From the NCBI RefSeq assembly GCF_014879975.1, contig NZ_CP062500.1, positions 930,001 through 994,000 on the forward strand: 64,000 bases of DNA. The letters run 5' to 3'. The notes under the pieces are model-generated. The model had not been told where the DNA came from. It made no database searches and saw only the letters and a program-made list of their open reading frames with translations. Both the position numbers and the translations under genes were made by a program. Positions 29,396 through 39,085 of this stretch are shown here, piece by piece; position 1 is the first letter of the stretch; each line of letters opens with the position of its first letter. This DNA is from Vibrio bathopelagicus (lineage in GTDB: Bacteria > Pseudomonadota > Gammaproteobacteria > Enterobacterales > Vibrionaceae).

Positions 29396-31362
29396 TAGCC
29401 GAGATCGGCCATTTTGCGATGATCCTGTCATTGGGACTTGCATTGCTGCTAAGCGTGCTCCCATTGTATGGAGCCGCTCGAAATAACACATTATTGATGA
29501 ACAGCGCACGACCATTGTCGTGGGGCATGTTCGGATTCTTAGCGATTTCGTTCTTTATCTTGTGTTACGCGTTTTACACAAATGATTTTACGATTCAATA
29601 CGTAGCAAGTAACTCGAATAGCCAGCTGCCTTGGTACTACCGAATTACAGCTGTTTGGGGCGCTCACGAAGGTTCATTATTGCTTTGGGTTCTTATCCAA
29701 GCAGGTTGGACGGTTGCAGTAGCGACGTTTAGCCGTGGTATGCCTCAAGAGTCGGTGGCTCGCGTACTGGCTATCATGGGTTTGATTACTGTCGGCTTCT
29801 TGCTGTTCATTATCGTAACCTCTAACCCGTTCTTACGTACATTGCCTTTCTTCCCTGTAGATGGCCGTGACTTGAACCCATTACTGCAAGATCCGGGTTT
29901 GATTATTCACCCGCCAATGCTTTACATGGGTTATGTAGGCTTCTCTGTTGCGTTCTCTTTCGCAATCGCTTCTCTAATGAGTGGTCGTCTTGATACGGCA
30001 TGGGCTCGTTGGTCGCGTCCTTGGACAATCGCAGCTTGGTTATTCCTAACAGTAGGTATCGCACTAGGTTCATGGTGGGCTTACTACGAACTTGGCTGGG
30101 GTGGCTGGTGGTTCTGGGATCCAGTAGAAAATGCTTCATTCATGCCTTGGTTAGCTGGTACTGCACTGATGCACTCACTAGCTGTAACCGAAAAGCGTGG
30201 CACATTTAAAGCTTGGACAGTCTTACTGGCTATCTCTGCATTCTCGCTAAGCTTACTAGGTACATTCCTAGTTCGTTCAGGCATCTTGGTATCGGTTCAC
30301 GCATTTGCGTCGGATCCTGCTCGCGGTATGTTTATTCTAGGTTTCCTAGTCTTTGTTATCGGTGGTTCACTACTGTTGTTTGCGGTTAAAGGCGCATCAG
30401 TTCGTGTTCGCGGTAATTTTGATTTGGTTTCTCGTGAAAACGCACTGCTTGGTAACAACATATTATTGATTGCAGCGCTCGTCGTTGTGTTAGTAGGTAC
30501 GCTACTACCATTAGTTCACAAACAGTTAGGCTTGGGCTCGGTATCAATCGGTGCTCCATTCTTTGATATGTTGTTCTTCTGGTTAATGATTCCGTTCTCG
30601 TTCCTACTTGGTATCGGTCCACTGATCCGTTGGAAACGTGACAACCTGTCTAAGCTCGTTAAACCAATGCTGATTTCAGGTGCATTCTCACTTGGCTTGA
30701 GTGCGCTAATGGTTGCTCTACTGGCTGACCGCTTCAGCGGTACTGCTTTTGCTGGTTGGGTAATGGCGTTTTGGATCATATTCATGCATGGCTTTGAGCT
30801 GCATGAGCGTGCGACTCACCGTCATACATTCCTGAAAGGTCTAACTAAGCTGCCTCGTAGCCACTGGGCAATGATGTGTGGTCACATTGGTTTAGCCGTG
30901 ACAGTGATTGGTATCGCGATGGTGCAAAACTACAGCATCGAACGCGATGTGCGCTTAGCGCCAGGTGAAAGCTACCAGCTTGAAGAATACAGCTTCCTGT
31001 TTACAGGGGTTCGTGACAAAGATGGTCCTAACTATGATGGTTATATTGCTGACTTTGAAATTACCAAAGAAGGCAAATACATCAACACGCTTCACGCTGA
31101 AAAACGTTTCTACACCACAGCTAAGTCTATGATGACAGAAGCAGCGATTGACCGTGGCGTAACGCGTGACTTATACATCGCAATGGGTGAACGTTTAGAC
31201 GACAACAAATCTTGGGCTGTACGTATCTACTACAAACCATTTGTACGTTGGATCTGGGCAGGTTCTTTGATCATGTCGATTGGTGGTGTTATTGCTATCA
31301 GTGACCGTCGTTACCGTTTCCGTAAGCCAACAAAAAAGTCGGCTGAAGAGCAGGAGGCTTAA
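29392..31362 (+). CDS. ccmF: CcmF, heme lyase subunit
   Basis: 656 residues with about 15 membrane helices. The WWD motif is [20 protein letters not shown]. The conserved His residues in [11 protein letters not shown] and the [12 protein letters not shown] block are present. CcmF, with CcmH/I, attaches heme to the CXXCH cysteines of apocytochromes. Confidence 0.98.
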   Translation: MIAEIGHFAMILSLGLALLLSVLPLYGAARNNTLLMNSARPLSWGMFGFLAISFFILCYAFYTNDFTIQYVASNSNSQLPWYYRITAVWGAHEGSLLLWVLIQAGWTVAVATFSRGMPQESVARVLAIMGLITVGFLLFIIVTSNPFLRTLPFFPVDGRDLNPLLQDPGLIIHPPMLYMGYVGFSVAFSFAIASLMSGRLDTAWARWSRPWTIAAWLFLTVGIALGSWWAYYELGWGGWWFWDPVENASFMPWLAGTALMHSLAVTEKRGTFKAWTVLLAISAFSLSLLGTFLVRSGILVSVHAFASDPARGMFILGFLVFVIGGSLLLFAVKGASVRVRGNFDLVSRENALLGNNILLIAALVVVLVGTLLPLVHKQLGLGSVSIGAPFFDMLFFWLMIPFSFLLGIGPLIRWKRDNLSKLVKPMLISGAFSLGLSALMVALLADRFSGTAFAGWVMAFWIIFMHGFELHERATHRHTFLKGLTKLPRSHWAMMCGHIGLAVTVIGIAMVQNYSIERDVRLAPGESYQLEEYSFLFTGVRDKDGPNYDGYIADFEITKEGKYINTLHAEKRFYTTAKSMMTEAAIDRGVTRDLYIAMGERLDDNKSWAVRIYYKPFVRWIWAGSLIMSIGGVIAISDRRYRFRKPTKKSAEEQEA

Positions 31363-31367
31363 TTCGA

Positions 31368-31919
31368 ATGAACAAGAAGATTTTATTCATTCCATTGATT
31401 GCTTTTATGATTCTAGCTGGAGTCTTTGCAACTCAATTAGTTCGCAATCAGTCGGGTGATGACCCGACTAAACTTGAATCGGTGTTGATTGGTAAGCCTG
31501 TACCTGAGTTCGGTCTAGAAGACTTAGAACAACCGGGTAAGTTTCATGATCAAGCGATCTTCAAAGGCGAACCTCTGCTGCTTAATGTGTGGGCTACTTG
31601 GTGTCCTACCTGTTATGCAGAGCACTCTTACCTGAATAAATTGGCCGCTCAAGGCGTTAAGATCATTGGTATGAACTACAAAGATGATCGCAACAAAGCT
31701 GTCGGTTGGCTAAAAGAACTAGGTAACCCGTACTTAATCAGCTTATTTGACGGCGATGGTATGCTAGGCCTAGATCTTGGCGTGTATGGCGCTCCTGAGA
31801 CTTTCTTAATTGATGCTAACGGTGTGGTTCGTTACCGCCATGTTGGTGACGTGAATCCAACTAACTGGGCATCGACGCTTGAGCCTATGTATCAAGAGTT
31901 GCTGGAGGAAGCGAAATGA
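31368..31919 (+). CDS. ccmG: CcmG (DsbE), thiol-disulfide oxidoreductase
   Basis: 183 residues: N-terminal membrane anchor (about 5-22) and a thioredoxin-like domain with the active site WCPTC in NVWATWCPTCYAEH and the cis-Pro region GVYGAPETFLID. It reduces the heme-binding cysteines of apocytochrome c. The stop overlaps the ccmH start. Confidence 0.97.
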   Translation: MNKKILFIPLIAFMILAGVFATQLVRNQSGDDPTKLESVLIGKPVPEFGLEDLEQPGKFHDQAIFKGEPLLLNVWATWCPTCYAEHSYLNKLAAQGVKIIGMNYKDDRNKAVGWLKELGNPYLISLFDGDGMLGLDLGVYGAPETFLIDANGVVRYRHVGDVNPTNWASTLEPMYQELLEEAK

Positions 31920-32404
31920 TTAAAAAGGCACTGATCACTCTATTCGCTACGTTTGCCATTTCAGCGACTGTTTCTGCTGCGCCTATCGAGTTTCATGAGT
32001 TTGATACCGTTGAGCAAGAACAGCAGTTCAAAGAACTGAGTAATACGTTGCGTTGCCCTAAATGTCAGAACAATACGATTGGTGATTCGAATGCTGAGCT
32101 AGCAGTCGACTTACGCCAGAAAGTGTACGAGATGACAAAAGACGGTAAGTCTAAGCAAGATATCATTGATTACATGATTGCTCGCTACGGCAACTTTGTT
32201 ACTTACAACCCTCCACTGACACTAGCAACATCAATCCTTTGGGTTGGCCCTTTTGCGGTGGTTGTGTTTGGTTTTGGTTTGATCATTTTACGAAGCAGAA
32301 AGTCAAAGTCGAAAGCAGTTGAGTCAGATAAAGGCTGGGATGCGGACAAAGAAGCTCGCTTAAAAGCGTTACTCGATGAAGAGAACGACGGAGATAAGAA
32401 GTAA
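31916..32404 (+). CDS. ccmH: CcmH, apocytochrome thiol reductase (N-terminal type)
   Basis: 162 residues: signal peptide (to about residue 22, VSAAP), the redox motif LRCPKCQNNTIGDSNAELA, then a C-terminal membrane helix (about 105-125) and an acidic tail. It corresponds to the N-terminal half of the E. coli CcmH fusion, with the TPR half coded separately as ccmI. TAATG overlap with ccmI. Confidence 0.96.
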   Translation: MIKKALITLFATFAISATVSAAPIEFHEFDTVEQEQQFKELSNTLRCPKCQNNTIGDSNAELAVDLRQKVYEMTKDGKSKQDIIDYMIARYGNFVTYNPPLTLATSILWVGPFAVVVFGFGLIILRSRKSKSKAVESDKGWDADKEARLKALLDEENDGDKK

Positions 32405-33624
32405 TGACTCTATTTTGGATTTCTACCATTATCCTTTCGCTAGCGGCAATTTTCTTAGTTGTTCTGCCCTTCATTAATAAAAAGGCAAACAACGATGATG
32501 TGCTTCGCGATGAGTTGAATAAAGCATTCTACAAAGATCGTCTAGATGAGCTAGAAGTAGAAGCAGAAGAAGGTCTTGTTGATAATCAACAGGAGCTGAT
32601 CGCTGACTTAAAACAGTCGCTACTTGATGATGTTCCAACACAAGAAAAGATCAAGAAAACACAAATCTCTACGCTGGGTGTGGTTGTACCATCAGTGATT
32701 CTTGTTTTGGTTGTTACATACGGTATGTACTTTAAGTTCGGGGCGTTAGATAAAGTTCAGCACTGGCAAGAAGTGAGTTCAAACCTTCCTGAGTTGTCTA
32801 AAAAGCTAATGTCATCGGAAGGTGGCGCGCTAACAGACGATGAACTAGAAGATTTGACACTAGCACTACGTACTCGCTTGCATTACCAACCTAAAGACTC
32901 AACCGGTTGGTTGCTACTAGGTCGTATTGCTCTTGCTAACCGAGATGCGCAAACAGCGATTGATGCTATGGAGCGTGCTTATAAGTTAGAGCCAAAAAAC
33001 GAAGACGTTCAACTTGGCTTTGCACAGGCGCTGATGCTATCGCCAGATGAGGCAGAGCAAAATCAAGCTCGTTTGCTTCTTAGTCGTTTGGTTCAAAACG
33101 ATTACGTTGACCTTCGTGTGTTCTCACTGCTTGCGTTCGATGCGTTTGAGCGTCAAGACTACCCAGGTGCTGTGAAGTACTGGAGCATCATGCAGCAGAT
33201 GATTGGTCCACAAGACAGCCGCTACGAAATGTTGTCACGCAGCATCGAAAGCGCACAGAAGAAAATGGGCGATACCATGGGTGTTGATCAAGGTAAGAGT
33301 GTTGCAGTAACACTTGAACTGGCTGGCGATGTCAATGTTGATCCTAAGTCTGTACTGGTTGTTTCAGTGCACAGAGCTGATGGCTCGCCAATGCCTGTTG
33401 CAGCTGCTCGTTACCCATTGGGCACTTTCCCACGCACTGTTGTCCTTGATGATGGCAATAGCATGATGGAAGGTCAGAAGTTGTCTAGCCTTGAAACATT
33501 AATGGTTCGAGCTAGGCTTGATACAGATGGCAACGTTTCTACACGTGACGGTGATTGGTACGGTGAGAGTGAAGTGGTTGAATTGGGGTCACCCGTTACT
33601 ATTGATATCAATAAACAATATTAA
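32404..33624 (+). CDS. ccmI: CcmI, TPR apocytochrome chaperone
   Basis: 406 residues: two N-terminal membrane helices (about 3-22 and 95-115) around a leucine-zipper-like loop (FYKDRLDELEVEAEEGL), then TPR repeats (STGWLLLGRIALANRDAQTAIDAMERAYKLEPKNED) and a C-terminal beta domain. It holds the apocytochrome C-terminus for the CcmF/H lyase. It is the last ccm gene. Confidence 0.95.
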   Translation: MTLFWISTIILSLAAIFLVVLPFINKKANNDDVLRDELNKAFYKDRLDELEVEAEEGLVDNQQELIADLKQSLLDDVPTQEKIKKTQISTLGVVVPSVILVLVVTYGMYFKFGALDKVQHWQEVSSNLPELSKKLMSSEGGALTDDELEDLTLALRTRLHYQPKDSTGWLLLGRIALANRDAQTAIDAMERAYKLEPKNEDVQLGFAQALMLSPDEAEQNQARLLLSRLVQNDYVDLRVFSLLAFDAFERQDYPGAVKYWSIMQQMIGPQDSRYEMLSRSIESAQKKMGDTMGVDQGKSVAVTLELAGDVNVDPKSVLVVSVHRADGSPMPVAAARYPLGTFPRTVVLDDGNSMMEGQKLSSLETLMVRARLDTDGNVSTRDGDWYGESEVVELGSPVTIDINKQY

Positions 33625-33693
33625 TCATCACTTTGCATAAGTGTTAGCTATTCCGCTTTAGTAATAAACGGTATAGACTTACGCAAACAATTG

Positions 33694-33719
33694 AGGCCAG
33701 CGATTGCTGGCCTTTTTTA
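33694..33719 (+). terminator. Terminator after the ccm operon
   Basis: AGGCCAGC (33694-33701) pairs with GCTGGCCT (33706-33713), GATT loop, then TTTTTTA. It lies about 70 bases after ccmI and just before the mlaA ribosome site, so mlaA needs readthrough or a promoter within 33625-33690 (TATAGA at 33672 could be its -10). Confidence 0.9.
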
Positions 33720-33742
33720 TTATTCCTTATGGAAAAGGTGAT

Positions 33743-34528
33743 ATGTCTGCCAGTGTTTTAAGACTCTCGAGTTTACTTTTTATCGCAAGCTTAACGGTTG
33801 GATGTTCTAGTGCGCCGGACGAAAGCGTTAACGATGATAATCTCGAAACCTCTGAATACGTCGAAGAGTCCCACCCGAATGATCCTTTCGAAGGATTTAA
33901 CCGAGCGATGTGGGATATCAACTACGAATATCTAGACCCTTATTTAGTTCGTCCTGTTTCTCTCGCTTATGTTGGCTACACTCCTGTACCCGTTCGATCT
34001 GGTATCTCCAATTTTTTAGCCAACTTAGACGAACCATCGAGCATGGTGAATAACCTGATCATGGGGAATGGCCATAAAGCGCTCGATCATTTTAACCGAT
34101 TTTGGATTAACTCCACCTTTGGCCTGTTAGGCCTAATTGATATTGCCAGTGAAGCGGGAATCACCAAATACGATGACAAGTCATTTTCCGATGCGATTGG
34201 CCATTACGGGGTAGGGAATGGACCATATTTTATGGTGCCAGGTTACGGTCCGGTAACGACACGTGAAGTAACAGAAACCGTAGATGGTTTATATGTACCT
34301 TTATCTTTCTTGAACTTTTGGGCAAGCTTAGGCAAGTGGGCATTTGAAGGAATGGAAACGCGTGCTCAGCTAGTGTCGCAAGAAGCGTTGTTGGATGATT
34401 CTCCGGATCCGTATGCGTTAACACGTGATGTTTACATCCAACGTCGTGACTTTAAAGCCGAGATTGAGCCTGAAGAGGTTGATCTTGAAGAAGAAGATTT
34501 CATCGATGGATACCTAGAAGATTACTAG
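33743..34528 (+). CDS. mlaA: MlaA (VacJ), outer-membrane lipid asymmetry lipoprotein
   Basis: 261 residues from the ATG at 33743 (AAGG upstream). Lipoprotein signal with Cys21 in LTVGCSS; the residue after Cys is Ser, which favours outer-membrane sorting. The conserved NDPFEGFNRAMWDINY and MVPGYGPVTTRE blocks are present, and the C-terminus is acidic. MlaA removes misplaced phospholipids from the outer leaflet together with MlaFEDB, which is not in this window. Confidence 0.95.
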   Translation: MSASVLRLSSLLFIASLTVGCSSAPDESVNDDNLETSEYVEESHPNDPFEGFNRAMWDINYEYLDPYLVRPVSLAYVGYTPVPVRSGISNFLANLDEPSSMVNNLIMGNGHKALDHFNRFWINSTFGLLGLIDIASEAGITKYDDKSFSDAIGHYGVGNGPYFMVPGYGPVTTREVTETVDGLYVPLSFLNFWASLGKWAFEGMETRAQLVSQEALLDDSPDPYALTRDVYIQRRDFKAEIEPEEVDLEEEDFIDGYLEDY

Positions 34529-34556
34529 ATATAACACTTGAATAATTGATAAAAGA

Positions 34557-34592
34557 AAGGCTCGATGTTGATAACAACATCGAGCCTTTTTA
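34557..34592. terminator. Bidirectional terminator between mlaA and fadL
   Basis: A 14-bp perfect stem, AAGGCTCGATGTTG (34557-34570) with CAACATCGAGCCTT (34575-34588), ATAA loop, T-run on the + side and a matching run of A on the left (AAAAGAAAGG) that gives T on the minus strand. It serves the two converging genes. Confidence 0.92.
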
Positions 34593-34623
34593 ATGTTTAT
34601 GACTTTAGATTAAGTCAAACAGA

Positions 34624-35946
34624 TTAGAAACGGTAGTTAGCTTGTATGCCTACTAGCCAAACATTACCAGTTGTTGTACCTACAAATTGGCCACCAACAG
34701 CTTCTGCGGCATCGTCAGATGCATAGCCACGTGATTCTGTGATTGGAGCATCTTTAGCAATGATATATGTAAAGCCAGCATCTAGTGACAGTTGCTCAGA
34801 CCATTGGTAACCAGCACCAACACTTAGCCAAGTACGATCTGTTTCCGGGATTGTAATAGTACGATTTTTGTCGCTAACTGCCGAAGTATCGTAAGCCACA
34901 CCAGTACGTAGTGCTAGTTTTGGGTCAACTTGGTAAGTTGCACCTAAAGCAAGGCGGTAGTTATCTTCCCAGTTTTCAACTTTAACTGTATGGCTGCCAT
35001 ATGTATTTAGCTCTGCTTGAAGCTTCTCGAATGAACTCCAATCAGTCCAGTTGAAGCTAGCATGAACAGCCAATGCTTCTGTTAGTTGATGGAAGCTTGC
35101 AAGTTCTGCTGTTGCAGGAAGCGCTAGCATCATATGACCGTTGTCGCGTTGGCCAGGTGTCATGCCAAAGCCAATGCCTTCTGCGTGACCTTCCAATTTC
35201 AGTTCAACCTCAGATTTGTAGGCAAAACCGATGCGGTGATCTTCGTTGATCTGCCAAGCAGTACCTACTTGCCAACCCCATGCCGTGTCATCGCCTTCCA
35301 TGTACTTTAGTGTTGTACCTTCTGGAGCTGAGATTGGCATTTGGTTTGAATCTAGACCGATTGCATTTTTTGCTGGTGCTGTAGCGCCAAAGCTACCTTC
35401 TCCCATTACGTAGCGAATACCGCCACCAATGCTAATTTGCTCAACGATTTGATAAGCAAAGTTTAAGTTAGCTTCTTTAGTGATTACGCTTGCTTCATTA
35501 CCGAAATGGGAAGCATTGAAATCATCACCTAGGTTGGTTTCCATGCCGTAGTTCGTGCCAAATGCAAAGCCGATAGCAAACTTCTCGTTGTAACGGTGAG
35601 AAATGTAAAGGTTCGGAATAATAGCGTCATCTGCGAAATCGTTTGAAGATGCTTGGCTTGTACCTATCGCAGGGTGAGCGTGGTTTACTTCTCCTTTAAC
35701 ATCAATGTTTGGGTTAACGTAAATACCACCAACAGAAACTTGTGTGCCTTCTAGGTAAGTCAGCATTGCAGGGTTACGCCATTGAGCATCTGCACCGTCT
35801 GCCATTGCAGCTTCACCAGCGTACGCACGGCCAAGGCCTGTTGCTGAGTATTCTGCTAGTTGAAAACCTGCCGCTTGAGTCACGGTAGAAGTCGAAAGTA
35901 GTCCAACTGCCACTGCAGCAGATAGAAGAGTCTTATTCATTTTCAT
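34624..35946 (-). CDS. fadL: FadL-family outer-membrane long-chain fatty acid transporter (copy 1)
   Basis: 440 residues. Signal peptide (cleavage near TQA-AGF, about residue 25), then the FadL N-terminal signature AGFQLAEYSATGLGRAYAGE and the NPA-type motif WRNPAMLTYLEG. A C-terminal beta strand ends in NYRF, with terminal Phe as in barrel proteins. It imports long-chain fatty acids across the outer membrane. A second, diverged copy lies just upstream on the same strand. Which copy is the functional equivalent of E. coli FadL cannot be decided here. Confidence 0.9.
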   Translation of the reverse strand: MKMNKTLLSAAVAVGLLSTSTVTQAAGFQLAEYSATGLGRAYAGEAAMADGADAQWRNPAMLTYLEGTQVSVGGIYVNPNIDVKGEVNHAHPAIGTSQASSNDFADDAIIPNLYISHRYNEKFAIGFAFGTNYGMETNLGDDFNASHFGNEASVITKEANLNFAYQIVEQISIGGGIRYVMGEGSFGATAPAKNAIGLDSNQMPISAPEGTTLKYMEGDDTAWGWQVGTAWQINEDHRIGFAYKSEVELKLEGHAEGIGFGMTPGQRDNGHMMLALPATAELASFHQLTEALAVHASFNWTDWSSFEKLQAELNTYGSHTVKVENWEDNYRLALGATYQVDPKLALRTGVAYDTSAVSDKNRTITIPETDRTWLSVGAGYQWSEQLSLDAGFTYIIAKDAPITESRGYASDDAAEAVGGQFVGTTTGNVWLVGIQANYRF

Positions 35947-36189
35947 TATTATGTTCGCTGAATCATAAGTATTTAGTGGCGTGATTCTACGTTTAGAGCT
36001 ATTACTTTAAAAATGAAATTCGAATAAAACAGTGTTTTAGGGATTTAATGATCAAATGTGACTAATTATTAGGTAATTAGTCTGAATGTTTCGGCTGTGT
36101 TGCGAAGTTTGAGCGTACACTTGTAGCCATATATTGGCCTTGCAGGCTACACATGTAAGCTTAAATTGAGATTGGTCAGTGGGTTAGGT

Positions 36190-36220
36190 AATAAAAAAGG
36201 GTCGCGTAATGCGACCCTTT
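36190..36220 (-). terminator. Terminator of FadL copy 2
   Basis: On the minus strand AAAGGGTCGC pairs with GCGACCCTTT (36211-36220 and 36196-36205), followed by TTTTTTAT. It ends copy 2 before copy 1, so the two genes probably have separate promoters. The rest of the 296-base gap (35947-36242) is AT-rich leader of copy 1 with no clear operator. Confidence 0.9.
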
Positions 36221-36242
36221 GAGATTTATAGCTTAGCTTATA

Positions 36243-37481
36243 TTAGAAGCTACGGCTGTACTGTAGACCAAACAGAATAGCATCTGCATGAGTTGTTGCT
36301 GTTAATGGTGTACCTGAAGAGGTTTCTGTAACGTCTACATCGTCACCTAGTAGGTACGTAAAGCCAAAGTCAACATTTGATGCAGTATCAATATGGTACG
36401 TGAAACCAGCAGAGAACCATTGACGATCTGAATCTGGAACAGAGATCGAAGTTAGCTCGTCTTGTGCGCTAGTGTCATACATGTAACCAGTACGTAGTGT
36501 CCAAGTATCGTTTAGGTAGTAAGTACCACCAATCGCGTAGTGCCAACCATCTTGCCATTGGTATTCTTTATTATAAGCACCTTGGATTGCACCTTGAGAC
36601 AGGTTGTCGAATTCGATTCGATCGAATGTACCCCAACCGATCCACTGTACAGAGTAGTGTACTGCGAATTTAGTATCTTCGATTTTGTGGTAACCAGAGA
36701 ATTCAGCGATATCAGGTAATGGAAGTGTGATCTCTTGACCTTTATCATCTTTAGCTGTCATTTCTGGGCTGTAACGGTACGATAGACCAAAACGGTTATT
36801 TTCATCTAGCTCATAAACCGTACCAACGTTAAAGCCTACAGCCCAACCGTCAGCTTCGTCTACGTTTAATAAAGGAGTTCCTAAAGGTACGTTACCTGCT
36901 TGCATGCCTACACCAGAGGTACGTTTCATTGTACCTTGACCATAGATAAGGTCTAAGCCAGCACCGAAGCTCCATTGGTTATTAAGTCGGTATGAACCGG
37001 CTAGACCAAAGTTAATGCTTTTAACATCAGTTAAGCCGCCGTATTCAGCCGCAGGGTAGCTGTCTTCAAACTCGGTTTTAGTACCGAAGTTTGAGTAAGC
37101 ATTCACACCCCAAGCAAACTTATCATTTACTGGAACGATTAAATGGATGTTCGGAGCGATTGACGTATCACCTACATCATCTGTATCGCCTACTGGAACT
37201 GCACCACCAACGTAATTAACGTCGTTTACTTCAATCATTGAAGTAATACTTTCAAAACCAAGAGATAACTCAGTTTTATCAAATAGTGCCATTGCTGCAG
37301 GGTTACGTGCCATTACTGACGCGTTATCTGCGATTACTGCATCACCAGCGAAAGCGCGGCCGATACCGGTTGCTGATTGTGCGTTAAGTTGGAAACCTGC
37401 TGCCATCGCTTGCGAAGACGCCAGTGTGATTGTTACTGCTAAAAGAGACTTTTTAAACAGACGCGTGTTGTTGGTAGTCAT
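36243..37481 (-). CDS. FadL-family outer-membrane fatty acid transporter (copy 2)
   Basis: 412 residues. Signal peptide (cleavage near AMA-AGF, about residue 28), FadL signature AGFQLNAQSATGIGRAFAGD, NPA motif ARNPAAMALF, and a C-terminal strand ending in RSF. It is clearly related to copy 1 but shorter by about 28 residues and different in the loops, so the pair is an old tandem duplication. A possible FadR half-site overlaps its promoter. Confidence 0.9.
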   Translation of the reverse strand: MTTNNTRLFKKSLLAVTITLASSQAMAAGFQLNAQSATGIGRAFAGDAVIADNASVMARNPAAMALFDKTELSLGFESITSMIEVNDVNYVGGAVPVGDTDDVGDTSIAPNIHLIVPVNDKFAWGVNAYSNFGTKTEFEDSYPAAEYGGLTDVKSINFGLAGSYRLNNQWSFGAGLDLIYGQGTMKRTSGVGMQAGNVPLGTPLLNVDEADGWAVGFNVGTVYELDENNRFGLSYRYSPEMTAKDDKGQEITLPLPDIAEFSGYHKIEDTKFAVHYSVQWIGWGTFDRIEFDNLSQGAIQGAYNKEYQWQDGWHYAIGGTYYLNDTWTLRTGYMYDTSAQDELTSISVPDSDRQWFSAGFTYHIDTASNVDFGFTYLLGDDVDVTETSSGTPLTATTHADAILFGLQYSRSF

Positions 37482-37523
37482 TCATTTATTCCTTTATATA
37501 TCCGCCTCTACAGGGCGATTAAT

Positions 37524-37589
37524 TTGAGCAATTGCTCAATGGTGGCTGATCCTATTCGCAAGTATACGATATACAAATCCGACCATTGG
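37524..37589 (-). promoter_or_regulatory. Promoter region of FadL copy 2 with possible FadR site and palindrome
   Basis: On the minus strand a -10 TATACT (37566-37561) and a weak -35 CCAATG (37589-37584) are 17 bases apart. Between them TGGTCGGA (37585-37578) matches the left two thirds of the FadR operator TGGTCnGACCA. Downstream, TTGAGCAATTGCTCAA (37524-37539) is a perfect 16-base palindrome of unknown use. Fatty acid repression by FadR is inferred. Confidence 0.4.
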
Positions 37590-37708
37590 TAATTTTGAGT
37601 GGAAAATTATGGAAATGACGCCTATCTGGCACGAAATTGGTGGGAAATGCTGCTTTTTAGAGTTTTAACTCTAGAGGTATTGGTTTGGTGAATGATTTTG
37701 CGGGTTAT

Positions 37709-37751
37709 TTATAAATAAAGCCCAGCAATATCAAGAGTATAATTGCTGGGC
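37709..37751 (-). terminator. Terminator of the ECF sigma/DUF3379 operon
   Basis: GCCCAGCAAT (37720-37729) pairs with ATTGCTGGGC (37742-37751), with a 12-base loop; on the minus strand it is followed by TTTATTTAT. It lies 28 bases beyond the DUF3379 stop. Confidence 0.85.
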
Positions 37752-37778
37752 CTTATAATACGGGGCTTCGAGAGCGAA

Positions 37779-38507
37779 TTAGCTCATCGGTTTGATCATT
37801 TTGGTTAGCTTTTCGGCGATTTTAGAAACATCCTCGCCATCTTCACCGACAAGGATCAAACTGCTGTCATCAATAGGTGTTACCGAACCAGACATACCTT
37901 TCTCGTCAAAGTCGATCGATTTGTCTGTCGGAATTCCAGTCAAAAACAGCGTGACTTTGCCTTTTTGACCTTGGAAGACCATATGTACAGCGTTGGACTT
38001 ACCAAAGCCACAATGGTTCAAGTAGTAAACGTGATAAGGAAACGCTTCATCAAACTGAAAAGCAAATGGGTTCATCTTGGCATTGATTTGTTGCGATGTA
38101 ACTTGTTCATCGATCGCGCTAACGAAACTCTTTTCATTAACCACATGTTTCATTGCCGTATCAGCCAAACTTGCTTGAGCTGGAGAAACTAAAGCATTTC
38201 CCCAATTAACTTGGCCAACGAGCAAACCTGCAACGAATGCAACTGAGGCTGCCATTGCCATCGCTCGCCTTGCAAAAGTAGGCCTTACTACTTTACTTTC
38301 TTCGCTTGAGGTCTGATTGAACAGAATACGATCAGCGAGATCGTCTGGCACATCCACGTTCATTGCTGAATGGATCTGCTTATCAAGCGATATTACATCG
38401 TCTAAAAAATTACTATTGGCTTCGCTATTTGCAGCTGCATCAACAATATCTTGTGTACGTTGCTTAGGTTCCGACAATACACGACGACGAAATTCCAAAT
38501 CATCCAT
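37779..38507 (-). CDS. DUF3379 membrane protein, probable anti-sigma factor
   Basis: 242 residues. A cytoplasmic N-terminus of about 90 residues (starting DDLEFRRRVLSEPKQR), one membrane helix (about residues 93-112, AMAMAASVAFVAGLLVGQ) and a periplasmic domain of about 130 residues with a lone Cys in NHCGFGKSN. It starts inside the upstream ECF sigma gene (8-base overlap). That arrangement, sigma factor then single-pass membrane protein, is the classic layout for an anti-sigma partner. The DUF3379 label is from memory of the family; the function is inferred. Confidence 0.85.
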   Translation of the reverse strand: MDDLEFRRRVLSEPKQRTQDIVDAAANSEANSNFLDDVISLDKQIHSAMNVDVPDDLADRILFNQTSSEESKVVRPTFARRAMAMAASVAFVAGLLVGQVNWGNALVSPAQASLADTAMKHVVNEKSFVSAIDEQVTSQQINAKMNPFAFQFDEAFPYHVYYLNHCGFGKSNAVHMVFQGQKGKVTLFLTGIPTDKSIDFDEKGMSGSVTPIDDSSLILVGEDGEDVSKIAEKLTKMIKPMS

Positions 38508-39063
38508 TATGTTGCCCCCTCTCTGCCTCTTCTGTATCCAGCATCTCTTTCAACTGATTGCGAGCTCTGAATAAACGTGTCATTACCGTGTTTTTGTTGA
38601 GATCGAGAATGTCTGCGATCTCATCACCACTAAACCCACCAATGACTTGTAAGAAGAGCGGTTCACGATAATCAATTTCAAGTTTCATGATCTGAGCTTG
38701 CAACCACAGATGTTGATGGTGTTGGTCATCACTGACACTAGCATCATTACCATGATCGTCGATATCAACCAGATCAAACTGTTTGCGTTCAAAACGTCGA
38801 GCATTCTCGCGTCGCAAGATGGTAATCAGCCAAGACTTAGCGGCTTTTTCATCTTGTAGGCTATCGAGTGACTTCCATGCACGAAGGCAAGTTTCTTGTA
38901 CTAAATCTTCGGCAATGCTTTTGTCTTTACATAACCAATAGGCGTAGCGAAAGAGGTCACGATGATAGGCACGCACGAGTGCTTCGTATTTTCTTTGTTT
39001 GTCCATATCAGAGTTGACCGGACGCTTGGCTGTTTTCTTTCCAAACATTTTTATTATTGACAC
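38500..39063 (-). CDS. ECF-type RNA polymerase sigma factor
   Basis: 187 residues from a GTG at 39063, which has TGGAGG at 39074-39069 (5-base spacing). An ATG at 39075 sits on that ribosome site and would give 191 residues; a later ATG is at 39048. Region 2 (YHRDLFRYAYWLCKDKSIAEDLVQETCLRAWKSL) and region 4 (FSGDEIADILDLNKNTVMTRLFRARNQL) are clear, with no region 3, as in the ECF group. The signal and regulon are unknown. The neighbours (two FadL porins and fadIJ) hint at envelope or fatty acid stress, which is inference only. Confidence 0.92.
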   Translation of the reverse strand: MSIIKMFGKKTAKRPVNSDMDKQRKYEALVRAYHRDLFRYAYWLCKDKSIAEDLVQETCLRAWKSLDSLQDEKAAKSWLITILRRENARRFERKQFDLVDIDDHGNDASVSDDQHHQHLWLQAQIMKLEIDYREPLFLQVIGGFSGDEIADILDLNKNTVMTRLFRARNQLKEMLDTEEAERGQHNG

Positions 39064-39085
39064 ACGAGCCTCCATAATTGCTCTG

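Noticed and set aside
37524..37539. Perfect palindrome TTGAGCAATTGCTCAA as a terminator or transposon end
   Set aside because: It has no loop or T-run and no partner repeat nearby; it is kept only as a possible operator within the FadL copy 2 leader.
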